A stretch of DNA of 34,903 nt from Delftia tsuruhatensis NBRC 16741 (GCF_001571325.1 NZ_BCTO01000059.1:1-34903); one strand, 5' to 3'. Counted from the stretch's first letter, positions 8,238 to 16,695 are shown. Notes: generated by a model not told the origin, from the sequence alone. Translations and numbers: made by a program.

Positions 8238-9315
8238 GCGCAACCCCGGCCGCCCCAGTCACCGCAGCCGCCCCTGCCGCAGGATGGGGCTGGGCCCCGT
8301 CGTCGTCATGAATGGGCCGGTAGCCGGGCCCGAAGGACACATCGCCCAGCCGCCAGCCCTCGCGTCGGCGAAACGCCCCCCAGAACCGCTTGAGCGTATG
8401 CCACTGCATGGCGACCAGCCCGCGCTCGTTGTCGGCATCCACCTCGGGGTCGCTCACGCCCGTGGGGCGCACGGGCTCGTCGGTGTACAGCGCCGTGCCA
8501 AACAGCATGTCCCACCAGGGCAGCACCTGCCCAAAATTGCAGTTGTGGCGCGTGGGCCGCTCGGGGTCGCGCAGCATGTGGTGGTGGCGGTGGAACAGCG
8601 GGCCCACCAGCACCCGCTCGCCCACGCGGCCCAGCCAGCCCAGGCGCAGCCGCACATTGGCGTGCGAGAAGTTCTGCACCAGCTCGCTGAGCAGCCCCAG
8701 TAGCGCAAACTCCGAAGGCTCCACGCCCATCGCCAGCCCCACCGTGGCCAGGATGAAGGACTGCAGCATGCCGTCCAGGTAATGGCTGCGGTCATTGCTC
8801 CAGCAGCTCATCTGGCGCTGGCTGTGGTGCATGCTGTGCATGGCCCACCACCAGGGAATCACGTGCTGGGCGCGGTGCATCCAGTAATACACCAGGTCGT
8901 AGACCACGTAGTACACCAGGAACAGCGCCACCGGATGGTCCGCAAACCACGGCACCCAGTGCTTGAGCCCCGTCGCCTCCTCGGCCGCCGGCCCGCCGCC
9001 CAGCATGCTGGCAAACGGCATCAGCACCAGAAAACTGAACAGCGGAAACAGCCCCAGCAGCATCAGCAGCGTGTAGTTGCGGTCCACCGTGGTCAGCCGC
9101 CGGTCGCTCCAGCGCTCGGCCGGAAACAGACTCTCCAGCGGCCGCATCACCCCCGCGATCAGGAACAACTGCAGCCCGGCAATCAGCACCGCCTCGGCAA
9201 TCTCACGCGGATCACCGGTCGCCTGGGCGATGTCCAGCCAGTGAACGGTGGGGGTTACGGCGTGGGTGGCGAGCCAGGTGATGGCTGCCTGCCACAGCTC
9301 GGTCAGTGAAGTCAT
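8191..9315 (-). CDS. Fatty-acid hydroxylase/sterol desaturase superfamily membrane protein
   Basis: Encodes 374 aa. This is an integral membrane di-iron oxygenase family with three histidine clusters, all visible: HRAQH (HX3H), HSMHH (HX2HH) and HRHHH (HX2HH), plus a later RHNCNFG segment. Hydrophobic helices lie near 'AVLIAGLQLFLIAGVM', 'YTLLMLLGLFPLFSFLVLMPF', 'VALFLVYYVVYDLVYYWMH' and 'LQSFILATVGLAMG'. The Pro/Ala-rich C-terminal tail after 'PIHDDDG' is probably disordered. The ATG at 9315 was chosen over an upstream TTG; neither has a strong ribosome site. The family includes sterol desaturases, carotenoid hydroxylases and alkylglycerol-type enzymes, and the substrate here is unknown. Confidence 0.9.
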   Translation of the reverse strand: MTSLTELWQAAITWLATHAVTPTVHWLDIAQATGDPREIAEAVLIAGLQLFLIAGVMRPLESLFPAERWSDRRLTTVDRNYTLLMLLGLFPLFSFLVLMPFASMLGGGPAAEEATGLKHWVPWFADHPVALFLVYYVVYDLVYYWMHRAQHVIPWWWAMHSMHHSQRQMSCWSNDRSHYLDGMLQSFILATVGLAMGVEPSEFALLGLLSELVQNFSHANVRLRLGWLGRVGERVLVGPLFHRHHHMLRDPERPTRHNCNFGQVLPWWDMLFGTALYTDEPVRPTGVSDPEVDADNERGLVAMQWHTLKRFWGAFRRREGWRLGDVSFGPGYRPIHDDDGAQPHPAAGAAAVTGAAGVAPTAPGSAASAPRTSR

Positions 9316-9333
9316 GTCTTGTGCCTGCAAGAA

Positions 9334-9403
9334 GGGCCGGGGGAGGGCTGGGGGTTGCGGGCGGGATTATGGGGTGGGGGTGTGGAGGGAGTGTGTGGGG
9401 GCG
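9334..9403 (+). other. G-rich tract with quadruplex potential
   Basis: Seventy bases with many runs of three to five G separated by short loops on the plus strand, for example GGGCCGGGGGAGGGCTGGGG. It lies directly upstream of the start of the minus-strand hydroxylase gene, so the G-rich strand is the template strand of its leader. It marks the last GC-rich sequence before the AT-rich island begins. Confidence 0.55.
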
Positions 9404-9453
9404 GCGCGTATGGTGATGCCAATGGAAGTGGGCAGCAACCTCTTGCCCCTGCT

Positions 9454-9472
9454 ACAGACATCAGATGTCTGT
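9454..9472. promoter_or_regulatory. Perfect 9-bp-arm palindrome, possible operator
   Basis: ACAGACATCAGATGTCTGT is an inverted repeat with nine-base arms around a single central A. A degenerate half (GATGTTCATGTCTG) follows within 35 bp. It sits 228 bp upstream of the ParB-like gene, at the left edge of the AT-rich island. There is no T-run, so it is not an obvious terminator; an operator for an island regulator is one possibility. A candidate -10 (TACACT, about 9668-9673) lies nearer the gene. Confidence 0.35.
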
Positions 9473-9699
9473 TGTGCAGCGATTACTGATGTTCATGTCT
9501 GAATGCTACTTGGCGGGCACTGCTCCATATCAGTCGTCCAGGAACTGATGGTTGTAGCTGCGGGAACATTTCTGCATGAAAGTCAACATACGTGGGTTGG
9601 CTGTGCCCTTTGGCCCTCACGAAGAGGTGACACAACGGGCCGCCTAGGCGAAGGCGTCTGGGGGGCGCTACACTCGTAACAAAATACTATGGAGCACCC

Positions 9700-11166
9700 A
9701 TGGCACAAGCGCAGTGGAAAACTCAAAATTTTAATCCTAAGAAACTCCAACTTGACCCGCATAATCCGCGTATTGAAGTTGAAAAAAGTGTTACTCAAGA
9801 TCAAATTCGTTTGAAACTGCTTGAGCTTGAAGATGTGCTGGATTTGGCTCGGGGTATTGAGCGTAATAAGGGGCTTTTTTATGGCGAGCGTATTATCGTG
9901 GCCGAAGAAGCTGGGAAATTTTTTGTTCTTGAAGGTAATCGGCGAGTGACAGCTTGTCAGATGCTACTTAGTCCTGCACTTGTTCCTGAACACTACAAAA
10001 CACGTTTTCCCAAGGCCTCCGCAGAAACGAAAGCTGGTATCAGCTCCATTCAGGCGGATGTCGCTCCAAATCGAGCGATGGCTGAGCCTATCCTGACAAA
10101 GCGACACACTGAGCGAAGCGCGAAACCTTGGTCACCAGTGGCCAAGATGCGCCGGGCCGTGCGCTTATTGGACACCCATTCAGTAGAGGAGGTCGCACAG
10201 CTGCTTGGTACATCCGTCGGGCAGGTCCGAAAACTTATCAGGCCCTATCGACTCTTAAAGCTGGCACTTGAACTTGACACATGGACTCCTGATGAAAGGC
10301 GTGTTCTTGAAGATGAGAAACTAAAAACAAATCCATACACCCGCTTGTTCACTCTTACTGCTACTAAGGATGCTCTACGAGTTCATTTTGATGAAGATCA
10401 AAATATTGTTAGCGCACTCGCTCCGGAGAAATTTCAGAGTGAGCTAGAACGCATTTCTCGTGATTTCTTGCTTCCAGATCCTGCAAATGGTGGTAAGCCC
10501 AAGTGCGATACCCGCACTGATGCTACAGAGTATTTTGCGGATCTTCTTGCTGAAAATAAAGCTCAAGGTTGGAATCCGAATATGGCACCGGTTAGGACAA
10601 CCAGGGGTGCATCTGGGGAAGCCGGTAGTAGTAAGCCTGCAGCCGTACCGATGACGTCACTGCCGATCGCGAAGCCTCCAGGAGTTAGCCAAAGTGCTGC
10701 GTCCCAACCTCAAGCTCCGAGGGCATCGGTGTTCTTCGAGAATCTGCAATGCCATGTCCAAGACGATATATTGATAAAGCTTTCAGGCGAGTTGAGGAGT
10801 GTGAACCATGTCAAGATGCCCGTCGCTGCATCCCTGCTTTTGCGAGCCATGTTTGAAGCTGCCCTTGTCTACCGCATACGGAAGGCTAAAAAGTGGGGGC
10901 ACGTGATGGCCGCCTATACACGAGGGAAGCAGCCCGGTCGTGACCCAGGTCTTAGTGACTTGATTACATTTGCATCTGTGCATGCTAACGGCGTTTTCCT
11001 GGAGCAGAACATGTGCAAGACCTTGGCAGCCGGGACCACAAAAAGTGCCAAAATTTACTTGGATTCCATGACACATATGAAATTTCAAGAGGCTGATCCG
11101 CTGACCTTGGCTTCTGTTGCAAATAATATTCGTGCAATTATTCAGTACATTCTCAATGGCAACTAA
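9700..11166 (+). CDS. ParB/Srx-fold N-terminal domain protein paired with a DNA methylase
   Basis: Encodes 488 aa. Residues 1 to about 90 resemble a ParB/sulfiredoxin-fold domain: 'LDPHNPRIE' near the start and the signature FFVLEGNRRVTA (EGNRR at 78-82). A helix-turn-helix-like segment follows at about 160-187 (HSVEEVAQLLGTSVGQVRKLI), as in ParB proteins. A Pro/Ala-rich linker (about 300-345) leads to a separate C-terminal helical domain beginning VFFENLQCHVQDDILIKL, containing 'ASLLLRAMFEAALVYRIR'. No ParA partner is present and it is not near an origin. The last 11 bp overlap the start of a Dam-type methylase, so the two are translationally coupled. A GGAG site precedes the ATG. ParB-fold proteins include nucleases and CTPases; which this is cannot be told. 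Confidence 0.75.
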   Translation: MAQAQWKTQNFNPKKLQLDPHNPRIEVEKSVTQDQIRLKLLELEDVLDLARGIERNKGLFYGERIIVAEEAGKFFVLEGNRRVTACQMLLSPALVPEHYKTRFPKASAETKAGISSIQADVAPNRAMAEPILTKRHTERSAKPWSPVAKMRRAVRLLDTHSVEEVAQLLGTSVGQVRKLIRPYRLLKLALELDTWTPDERRVLEDEKLKTNPYTRLFTLTATKDALRVHFDEDQNIVSALAPEKFQSELERISRDFLLPDPANGGKPKCDTRTDATEYFADLLAENKAQGWNPNMAPVRTTRGASGEAGSSKPAAVPMTSLPIAKPPGVSQSAASQPQAPRASVFFENLQCHVQDDILIKLSGELRSVNHVKMPVAASLLLRAMFEAALVYRIRKAKKWGHVMAAYTRGKQPGRDPGLSDLITFASVHANGVFLEQNMCKTLAAGTTKSAKIYLDSMTHMKFQEADPLTLASVANNIRAIIQYILNGN

Positions 11167-12091
11167 AAAAGCACGACCTAAGATTGCGAGCCTCTTTTCA
11201 GCAGCTCGCATAAGTCCTCTCAGATATCCTGGAGGTAAGTCACTCTTGTCTTCCTATGTTGGTGGTGTGTTGGAAGAGAACCTTCTCGCTGGCTGTACCT
11301 TTTATGAGCCTTATGCAGGAGGGGCATCCGTCTCTCTAGACCTCTTGCGTATGGGTTTCGTGGATAAGGCGGTTCTGATTGAGCGAGATCCGTTGGTATA
11401 TGCATTCTGGTATTCGGTTTTCAATAATACAGAAGCTTTATGTAAAGCAATTGAAGCGTGCGACATAACACTTGAGACGTGGCACCTTCTTCAAGATACC
11501 AAATTGGTGGACGATCCAGCAAAGTCAACCTATACGCTTTTGGAGCTCGGACTTTCCGGATTATTCTTCAATAGAACCAATTTCTCTGGAATTATTGGAG
11601 CTGGTCCAATCGGGGGGCAAACACAGCAATCGGCTTATAAGATTGATTGCCGCTTTAACAAGGTGGCGCTGATTAAGCAAATTAAGATATTATCTCTTCT
11701 GGCATCTCAGGTATCCGTTGTTTTTGGTGATGCATTGACTTACTTGCGTAAGAATACTGAAAATATTTCTGCAGGATTTTCATTTGTATATATAGATCCG
11801 CCCTATTACATACAAGGCAGAAGGCTCTACCGTCATAATTATACTGATTCGGACCATGAGATGCTGGCTACGTATATAACATCGCAGGGCTATCCGTGGC
11901 TTGTTAGCTATGACGATCATCCTCGTATTCGAGAGCTTTATGCATCGAAGCAGGTGCAACCAATTTACTTGGATTATAAGGTTAAGACGTCTAGAACCGC
12001 GCAGGAATTACTCATATCGAATTTGGTTATTCCTCCGCCTGTCTATGCAGGTTCTCCCAATTTGGAGCCATTGATGGTGCCGATGGAGTAA
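11156..12091 (+). CDS. D12-class (Dam-type) DNA adenine-N6 methyltransferase
   Basis: Encodes 311 aa, normal for the MethyltransfD12 family. Visible motifs are PGGKS (about 25-29), the SAM-binding motif I FYEPYAGG (49-56), 'VYIDPPYY' with catalytic DPPY at 214-217, and 'WLVSYDDHPRIRELY'. The ATG at 11156 overlaps the end of the ParB-like gene by 11 bp; longer in-frame starts would lie deep inside that gene. Dam-type enzymes methylate adenine in short palindromes such as GATC; the target here is not predictable. No restriction endonuclease gene is recognisable next to it; the ParB-like partner and the now-decayed segment downstream are the only candidates in reach. Confidence 0.9.
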   Translation: MATKKARPKIASLFSAARISPLRYPGGKSLLSSYVGGVLEENLLAGCTFYEPYAGGASVSLDLLRMGFVDKAVLIERDPLVYAFWYSVFNNTEALCKAIEACDITLETWHLLQDTKLVDDPAKSTYTLLELGLSGLFFNRTNFSGIIGAGPIGGQTQQSAYKIDCRFNKVALIKQIKILSLLASQVSVVFGDALTYLRKNTENISAGFSFVYIDPPYYIQGRRLYRHNYTDSDHEMLATYITSQGYPWLVSYDDHPRIRELYASKQVQPIYLDYKVKTSRTAQELLISNLVIPPPVYAGSPNLEPLMVPME

Positions 12092-12210
12092 ATATCTCAG
12101 CCAGACGATCCTGTATAGCCAGCTTGGTCGGAGTGACGTAGCTTCATATTTGATAACGTCGCTTGGGATCCAATCACGTCATCAGGCGCAAGCTACCCTG
12201 ATTATCTACT

Positions 12211-13151
12211 TCATGAAGGTCTACTCCGCCTGTTCAGCACCACAGTGAGATGGTGCCGATGAACTATAAGCGGCTTGGCTCTTTTCCTATGCCTCGCACA
12301 TCGCTCAAAATGGTGTTTCCACCTCAGCGCCTTCAAGTGCTTGCCGAAGTTGAATTCCTGGACATGCTCCCTTAGCTGCTCCAAACCCTCGTACTCATAC
12401 TCCTTTATGGCCCGCTTCATGCGCTCGAGCATGCCGTTCGTCCAGTGATGGTAGGGCTTGGAATGCCTTTTCTCGACGCTATTGAACTTCCAGATTGACC
12501 GATGCATGTGTCGGTAACTGACGTCGCCTCTGAAGCGCTCTTGCCCTGTAAAGGCCATGCTGCTGTCCGTCAGAACGGAATGTATGTGGTACGGAAAGGT
12601 CACAAACACTTGTCGAAGGAACTGTGCTGCATTGGCTTCGTGGTCCTACCAAAGAACGCGACGTGCGTGAATTTTGTCACGCGGTCTATGGCGACAAACA
12701 ACATGTGCTGTTTGCCGCTGGAGATCTTCATTTCGGCGCTGTCGATGTGCACGAAGCCCAGCGTCGTTTCTTCAAACTTTCCGTGCCTTCGTGGCAGGTG
12801 CGTTGCGGGCTGTCGGCTGATTTCGTGACGCTGCAGGCATCGATGCAAGGCGCTAAGGCTGAGCTCGGGTGCTGCTGTTTCCAGGAGTCGCCCCATGAGA
12901 TCGTCCAGCGACAGATGCCCTTGCTTGCATAACGCAATTGCCAGGTGTTCTTGCTCTTGGGATAGCTGGCTTGCTCTGTCCTGAGGATCCATGAGCTCAT
13001 CGAGCACAGAGGCTCACACACGCCACTTGGCCAAGGTCTTGGGTTTGAGGCCGTAGAGCTTGGCCAAGGACCGATGGGAGCCGTTCGCTAGTTGGAGTTC
13101 TGCGCGGATATGCGGCACCGTACTGGCGCTGCCATTCAGGCGGATTGCCAT
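12211..13151 (-). pseudogene. Decayed IS481-family transposase
   Basis: Read on the minus strand from ATG 13151 (GGAGAAAGC upstream), the sequence gives an HTH segment ('SLAKLYGLKPKTLAKWR'), then 'ALCKQGHLSLDDLMGRLLE', 'LSALHRCLQRHEISR', 'TLGFVHIDSAEM', 'LFVAIDRVTKFTHVAFFGR', 'VLTDSSMAFTG' and 'TNGMLERMKRAI', the order of an IS481-type DDE transposase. Two lesions are visible: an in-frame TGA at 13014-13016 where an Arg codon is expected (KWR-V-stop-ASV), and a one-base frameshift near 12640, after which the homology continues in another frame ('AAQFLRQVFVTFPYH'). The Asn-Gly after the second Asp is also lost. I could not find matching terminal inverted repeats. Confidence 0.85.
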
Positions 13152-13583
13152 AGTGCTTTCTCCTGTTCCAAGCTGAAGAATGCACTGCCTGGGACCGGGC
13201 ATCAAAAAATGTAACATAATTGACAAGATGTTGTATCTGTTGGTACAAATAGGTCGAACAGTATCCATGCTTCAAAAAATGGTTTTACTCAACGACCTTT
13301 GCCCAGACCCATAGCTTGTGGAGCAATTTATGAAGTCCTCTTTGATAGGTGCTTCCATCTCTATCTGCTGGAGTGGGCTGGGCTTTAGCAAAGCTGTAAG
13401 ATTTAAGATCCAATTTGGAACTTCGAAGGGCAATAGCTTGACTACGACTAACTTCAAGCCATGAGAAAACCAAATCTTAGCTTCTTGAAAGAGATTTATT
13501 TATATTTCCGATTGAATCAGGCGAATACGTTTATTTGATCTGATTTTATCGATGCCTAGTTGCTTGAATCTACCTTTGTATAT
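13152..13583. other. AT-rich gene-free interval upstream of the PARIS-like pair
   Basis: This 432-bp stretch holds the 5' side of the dead transposon and the presumed promoter region of the ATPase/DUF4435 operon. Short frames on the minus strand (13272-13473) encode about 60 aa with no recognisable family. The last 100 bp are very AT-rich (TTATTTATATTTCC, TTTATTTGATCTGATTTTAT), consistent with a promoter, but I cannot assign -35/-10 boxes firmly. Confidence 0.5.
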
Positions 13584-15014
13584 ATGAAAATTCGATCACT
13601 TATTGCCACAAAAGTACACGGTTATCTACCGATAAGAATTAACTTTCATGAAGACTGTACTTTTTTAATTGGGCTGAATGGTGCTGGAAAAACATCCGCA
13701 CTCAGGTTATTGACAGCAATGATGACTCCGAGTTTGGAGGAGCTGGCATCTATAGACTTTGAGTATGCGGAGGTTAAAGTAACTCATGGTGAAAAAACGC
13801 TAAATATAATCGCCAAAAAACACAGCGGCGAGATGACCTTGTCGTTGAGTGATGTCGCCGATGAATTGAAATTAACTGCAGCTCATCTGCAGTTCCTTGT
13901 TGATAGCAAATACCGAGAGGTAGGCCTCTCTCCAATCAAAGAATTAATTCAAGCGAACTTGGTCTATAAAATACTGAGATCTTTGCCAACGCCCATTTTT
14001 CTAGGGATTGAACGTCGGACAGCGTGGAGCGCCAATGCCGAAGAACTTGATGATCGGCAAAATCGATCAGCAATTAATCGCTGGATTTCTGTTGATTACC
14101 CTGGTTCCCATTTGAATGTGGGCTTAGGTGGATTTGGCGAAGTTAATCAGTTGGTTCGGAGTAAGGTTGCAGAAATACGGGCTGCTCAGGTCAAACTCGA
14201 TGACGCACTACGTATTAAGTTTTTTACAAAAGCATTTGAATATAAGCCGACAAAAATGTTTGATGGCAAGGTTCAACTGCCGTCACGAGAAGATCTATCG
14301 AAGTACAGAAGTCAGCTTGGCACCATTGAGCGCGTCGCTGAAAATCTAAAGTTGCCGGCGCCAGAGATGACTGCAACATTAACTCAATTCTTTGATCAGA
14401 TGAGTCGCGTCGTAAGCACGATGGAAACGCAAATGAATGCGAGACGGCCTGTGATAAAGACTCGCGGACCTTTAGGCCGGAAAAAATGGGAAAATCCTCC
14501 AGTACGCACTAGTGAACCGATTCCCGATAAGGACTTCGTTGAATGGCTGGTTAATAGTCCTCAAGCGGATAGAGTTATTGATAGTCTGGAGTTGTTCAAT
14601 AGTCACGAACAAGAAAGAATAAAGTTGAATGCTCCCATTAATGGATTTCTCGATCTGTTGAACGGGTTTTTTTCGCAAACAAATAAAATAGTGGAAATTT
14701 CAGACACGGGAAATCTTGTTATATACCAAAAGCTCAAAAATTCTCCACGCACGCTGAGTGCATTGGCGTCGGGGGAGCGTCAGCTGCTAAATATTATTGG
14801 TCATTTGATTCTCAATCCTGATCTGATAAATAGCGGAGTATTTATGGTGGATGAGCCGGAGTTGTCGCTACATATTGCATGGCAAGAGCGGTTTGTTGAC
14901 GCCATCACTGCGGCCAATCCTAAGATTCAGTTTATTATGGCAACGCATTCGCCTGCAATTGTATTGGATCGTGACGAGAAATGTATTGAGTCTTTAAATA
15001 ATTTTGATCTATGA
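13584..15014 (+). CDS. AAA (ABC-type) ATPase, AriA-like subunit of a PARIS-type defence pair
   Basis: Encodes 476 aa. An ABC/SMC-like ATPase: Walker A GLNGAGKT at 30-37, an ABC signature-like ASGERQLLN at about 395-403, Walker B VFMVDEPE with D423/E424, and the switch His in MATHSPA (H455). The middle (about 120-370) is a helical insertion. The architecture matches the AAA_15/AAA_21 ATPases found next to OLD-like or DUF4435 effectors. The downstream gene overlaps by 4 bp (ATGA), and that partner is a DUF4435 protein, the combination that defines PARIS (AriA ATPase holding the AriB effector until a phage trigger appears). The ATG at 13584 was preferred to the TTG at 13560; neither has a clear ribosome site. 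Family assignment is solid; identity as PARIS is inference. Confidence 0.8.
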   Translation: MKIRSLIATKVHGYLPIRINFHEDCTFLIGLNGAGKTSALRLLTAMMTPSLEELASIDFEYAEVKVTHGEKTLNIIAKKHSGEMTLSLSDVADELKLTAAHLQFLVDSKYREVGLSPIKELIQANLVYKILRSLPTPIFLGIERRTAWSANAEELDDRQNRSAINRWISVDYPGSHLNVGLGGFGEVNQLVRSKVAEIRAAQVKLDDALRIKFFTKAFEYKPTKMFDGKVQLPSREDLSKYRSQLGTIERVAENLKLPAPEMTATLTQFFDQMSRVVSTMETQMNARRPVIKTRGPLGRKKWENPPVRTSEPIPDKDFVEWLVNSPQADRVIDSLELFNSHEQERIKLNAPINGFLDLLNGFFSQTNKIVEISDTGNLVIYQKLKNSPRTLSALASGERQLLNIIGHLILNPDLINSGVFMVDEPELSLHIAWQERFVDAITAANPKIQFIMATHSPAIVLDRDEKCIESLNNFDL

Positions 15015-15877
15015 AGTTAGCCTGGCCAACCCGTGCATTCGGGACAATTAGGAAAATGTTTGAACCACTTCAGGATGTTGATATTTATGTTGAGGATAAA
15101 GGAGATGAGACATTTTATAAGAATCTCCTCACTCGAATTTTTGGAGAAGAAGTGAAGATTGCAAAGATTTTTGCAAGAAATGGTCGCGCTAATGTAATTT
15201 CTGCATTGATGGAGCACGATCACAACGCGCGCCGCGCTCTATTTATTATTGATGGCGACTTGGAATTTGTGAAGGCGCTGCCAAAACCACATAGTTCTCC
15301 TGCATTGCACAGGCTAGATGCTTATTGCATTGAGAATTTTTTAATATGCCAGCAAGCAATTGTGAGAATTATGATGGAGGAAATCGATGCAGACCAAGAG
15401 TTGGCAAATAAACAGGCTTCGTTTGCCGAGTGGATAAGTGAGATAGAGAAAAATTTGACAGGTCTATTTGCTGCATTCGCAGTCCTTCATAATGTTGATC
15501 CGACAAAAGCTACCGTATCTATGGGTGTTGGACCATTGTGCAAGCAGGTCGGAAGGAATTCGGTGCTTTGCGAAGTGAAAGTCCAGGCAAAGATTAATGA
15601 AATCTTGGGACTCGCATATCAAGTGGCCGAAAAAGAAGATGTTGATAATTTATATATCGAGATGCTAGTAAATATTAGATCTCAACAACATCCCCATAGA
15701 TCTGTGTCGGGTAAAGATTTTCTCCTTCCACTATTGATGTTCAAGTTGCATTCGATGAATTGCAAAGTGTCCTATAAAGTGCTGCGGCGCAGGCTGGCGC
15801 TCTCATGTGATCTGAATTCCTTTCATAGACTTAAGGCCGACGCGTTGCACATTGCCAGTGGTCATGCAATTCTTTAA
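15011..15877 (+). CDS. DUF4435 (TOPRIM-like) protein, AriB-like effector
   Basis: Encodes 288 aa. Hallmarks of DUF4435 are YVEDKGDETFY (about 26-36; acidic residue of a TOPRIM-like fold), FIIDGDLEF (D81, D83; the DxD) and DAYCIENFL (E108). This matches the AriB effector of PARIS, a TOPRIM-fold nuclease reported to cleave tRNA after release from AriA. The gene starts in the ATGA overlap with the ATPase, so expression is coupled. Codons are A/T-rich like the rest of the island. Other ATPase/DUF4435 pairs of unknown function exist, so the exact system type is an inference. Confidence 0.78.
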   Translation: MKLAWPTRAFGTIRKMFEPLQDVDIYVEDKGDETFYKNLLTRIFGEEVKIAKIFARNGRANVISALMEHDHNARRALFIIDGDLEFVKALPKPHSSPALHRLDAYCIENFLICQQAIVRIMMEEIDADQELANKQASFAEWISEIEKNLTGLFAAFAVLHNVDPTKATVSMGVGPLCKQVGRNSVLCEVKVQAKINEILGLAYQVAEKEDVDNLYIEMLVNIRSQQHPHRSVSGKDFLLPLLMFKLHSMNCKVSYKVLRRRLALSCDLNSFHRLKADALHIASGHAIL

Positions 15878-16022
15878 TGGAAATATGATCTGCTGATTCA
15901 ATCACTAACGTCTTCTCAGATTATGCGAGAACTCCCCAGTCGCAGAGTAGAGGTAATTTATTATCGCCAACTGTTTCGAGGGTGGGAGAATCACCACGTC
16001 AGTCGCCCTGCAAGCTGGGTGC

Positions 16023-16208
16023 CTAGCTGCCAGTCCCCAACATCCCCTCAGCCCTCCCCATCACCTCCGCCGCACCACACCCCAGCCCCCGCGCAATCTT
16101 GAACACGATGACCAGCGTGGGCATGTGCTCCCCACGCTCCATCTTGCCCATGTGAGAACGCTCGATGTCGGCGAGGTTGGCTAATGACGGCTGGCTTTTG
16201 AAGCCTGT
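16023..16208 (-). pseudogene. C-terminal remnant of an XRE-family HTH regulator
   Basis: On the minus strand a frame open from about 16235 to a TAG at 16023-16025 encodes '...SLANLADIERSHMGKMERGEHMPTLVIVFKIARGLGCGAAEVMGRAE', split here by convention: SLANLADIERSHMGKMERGE, then HMPTLVIVFKIARGLG. This is the second half of a Cro/C1-type HTH (recognition helix and 'ERGEHMPTL'). The first helix and start codon are missing, with a TAA upstream and no ATG, so the gene is truncated. It sits exactly where composition returns to chromosomal values, suggesting the island's right edge cut into it. Confidence 0.75.
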
Positions 16209-16284
16209 GCTGATCGTTTGCCCCCCGGCTATGAGTTAAAGAAAACGTGGCCCAGTTCTCCCCGCGAACCAAGAATTGTGAGCC

Positions 16285-16695
16285 ATGACTCACGCTCAAC
16301 CAGGTTCGATGGGGCCAGCAACCTTCGCCACCACTCCCAAACCCAACCTCGACGACCTGGCCATCGACGCCGTCCTGCACCTGGGCGCTGCCCTCGAAGT
16401 GCTGGAGCTGCACGCTAGCCACAAGGTCACAGCCATCAACTGCGTCTGCCGTGACCTGCTGCGCATCTACTACGCCAAGGCAGATCAGGCGCAGTCGCTT
16501 GAGCCGCAGGACAAGGAGCTACTGGGCCTGCTGCACGACACGGCGGTGGATTTAGGCTATGCCGTCGTGGTGGTGGACCATCTGAATGGCGATGAGGCCG
16601 ATGACCCCATCCTCTATGCCGTGAGCTATCTGCTCAAGGCGGCCAAGCGGTTTGCGGATGAGGGCGTTGCTGCGGCGCTTGCCGTGAAGGGGTAG
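16285..16695 (+). CDS. Hypothetical protein, chromosomal codon use
   Basis: Encodes 136 aa of unknown family. The third-position C/G bias and composition match the chromosome, unlike the island just upstream. From residue about 18 it is largely helical (PNLDDLAIDAVLHLGAALEV) with 'AINCVCRDLLRIYYAKADQ' and 'DTAVDLGYAVVVVDHLNGDE'. No signal peptide and no membrane helix. A second in-frame ATG at 16309 is possible. It could be a small helical-bundle protein; I cannot assign a role. Confidence 0.65.
   Translation: MTHAQPGSMGPATFATTPKPNLDDLAIDAVLHLGAALEVLELHASHKVTAINCVCRDLLRIYYAKADQAQSLEPQDKELLGLLHDTAVDLGYAVVVVDHLNGDEADDPILYAVSYLLKAAKRFADEGVAAALAVKG

Larger units (their letters stand above)
9410..16240. 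mobile_element. AT-rich defence/mobile island
   Basis: Between about 9.4 and 16.2 kb GC content and codon choice depart strongly from the flanks: A/T-ending codons in the ParB-like, methylase, ATPase and DUF4435 genes, against C/G-ending codons in the genes either side. The interval carries two defence-type gene pairs, a decayed IS481 transposase and a truncated XRE regulator at its right edge. I see no integrase, tRNA or clear direct repeats at the edges, so the exact ends and the mechanism of entry are unknown. Confidence 0.65.

Noticed and set aside
9700..11166. Chromosome or plasmid partition ParB
   Set aside because: No ParA, no parS-like repeats or origin nearby, and the C-terminal domain is unlike ParB dimerisation domains; the methylase partner suggests another role.
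13272..13473. Two short minus-strand frames of about 60 codons upstream of the ATPase gene
   Set aside because: No ribosome site, no recognisable family, and they lie in an AT-rich promoter-like region.
16048..16422. Minus-strand frame of 124 codons
   Set aside because: Composition is antisense-like; the overlapping frame ending at 16023 contains the true HTH remnant.
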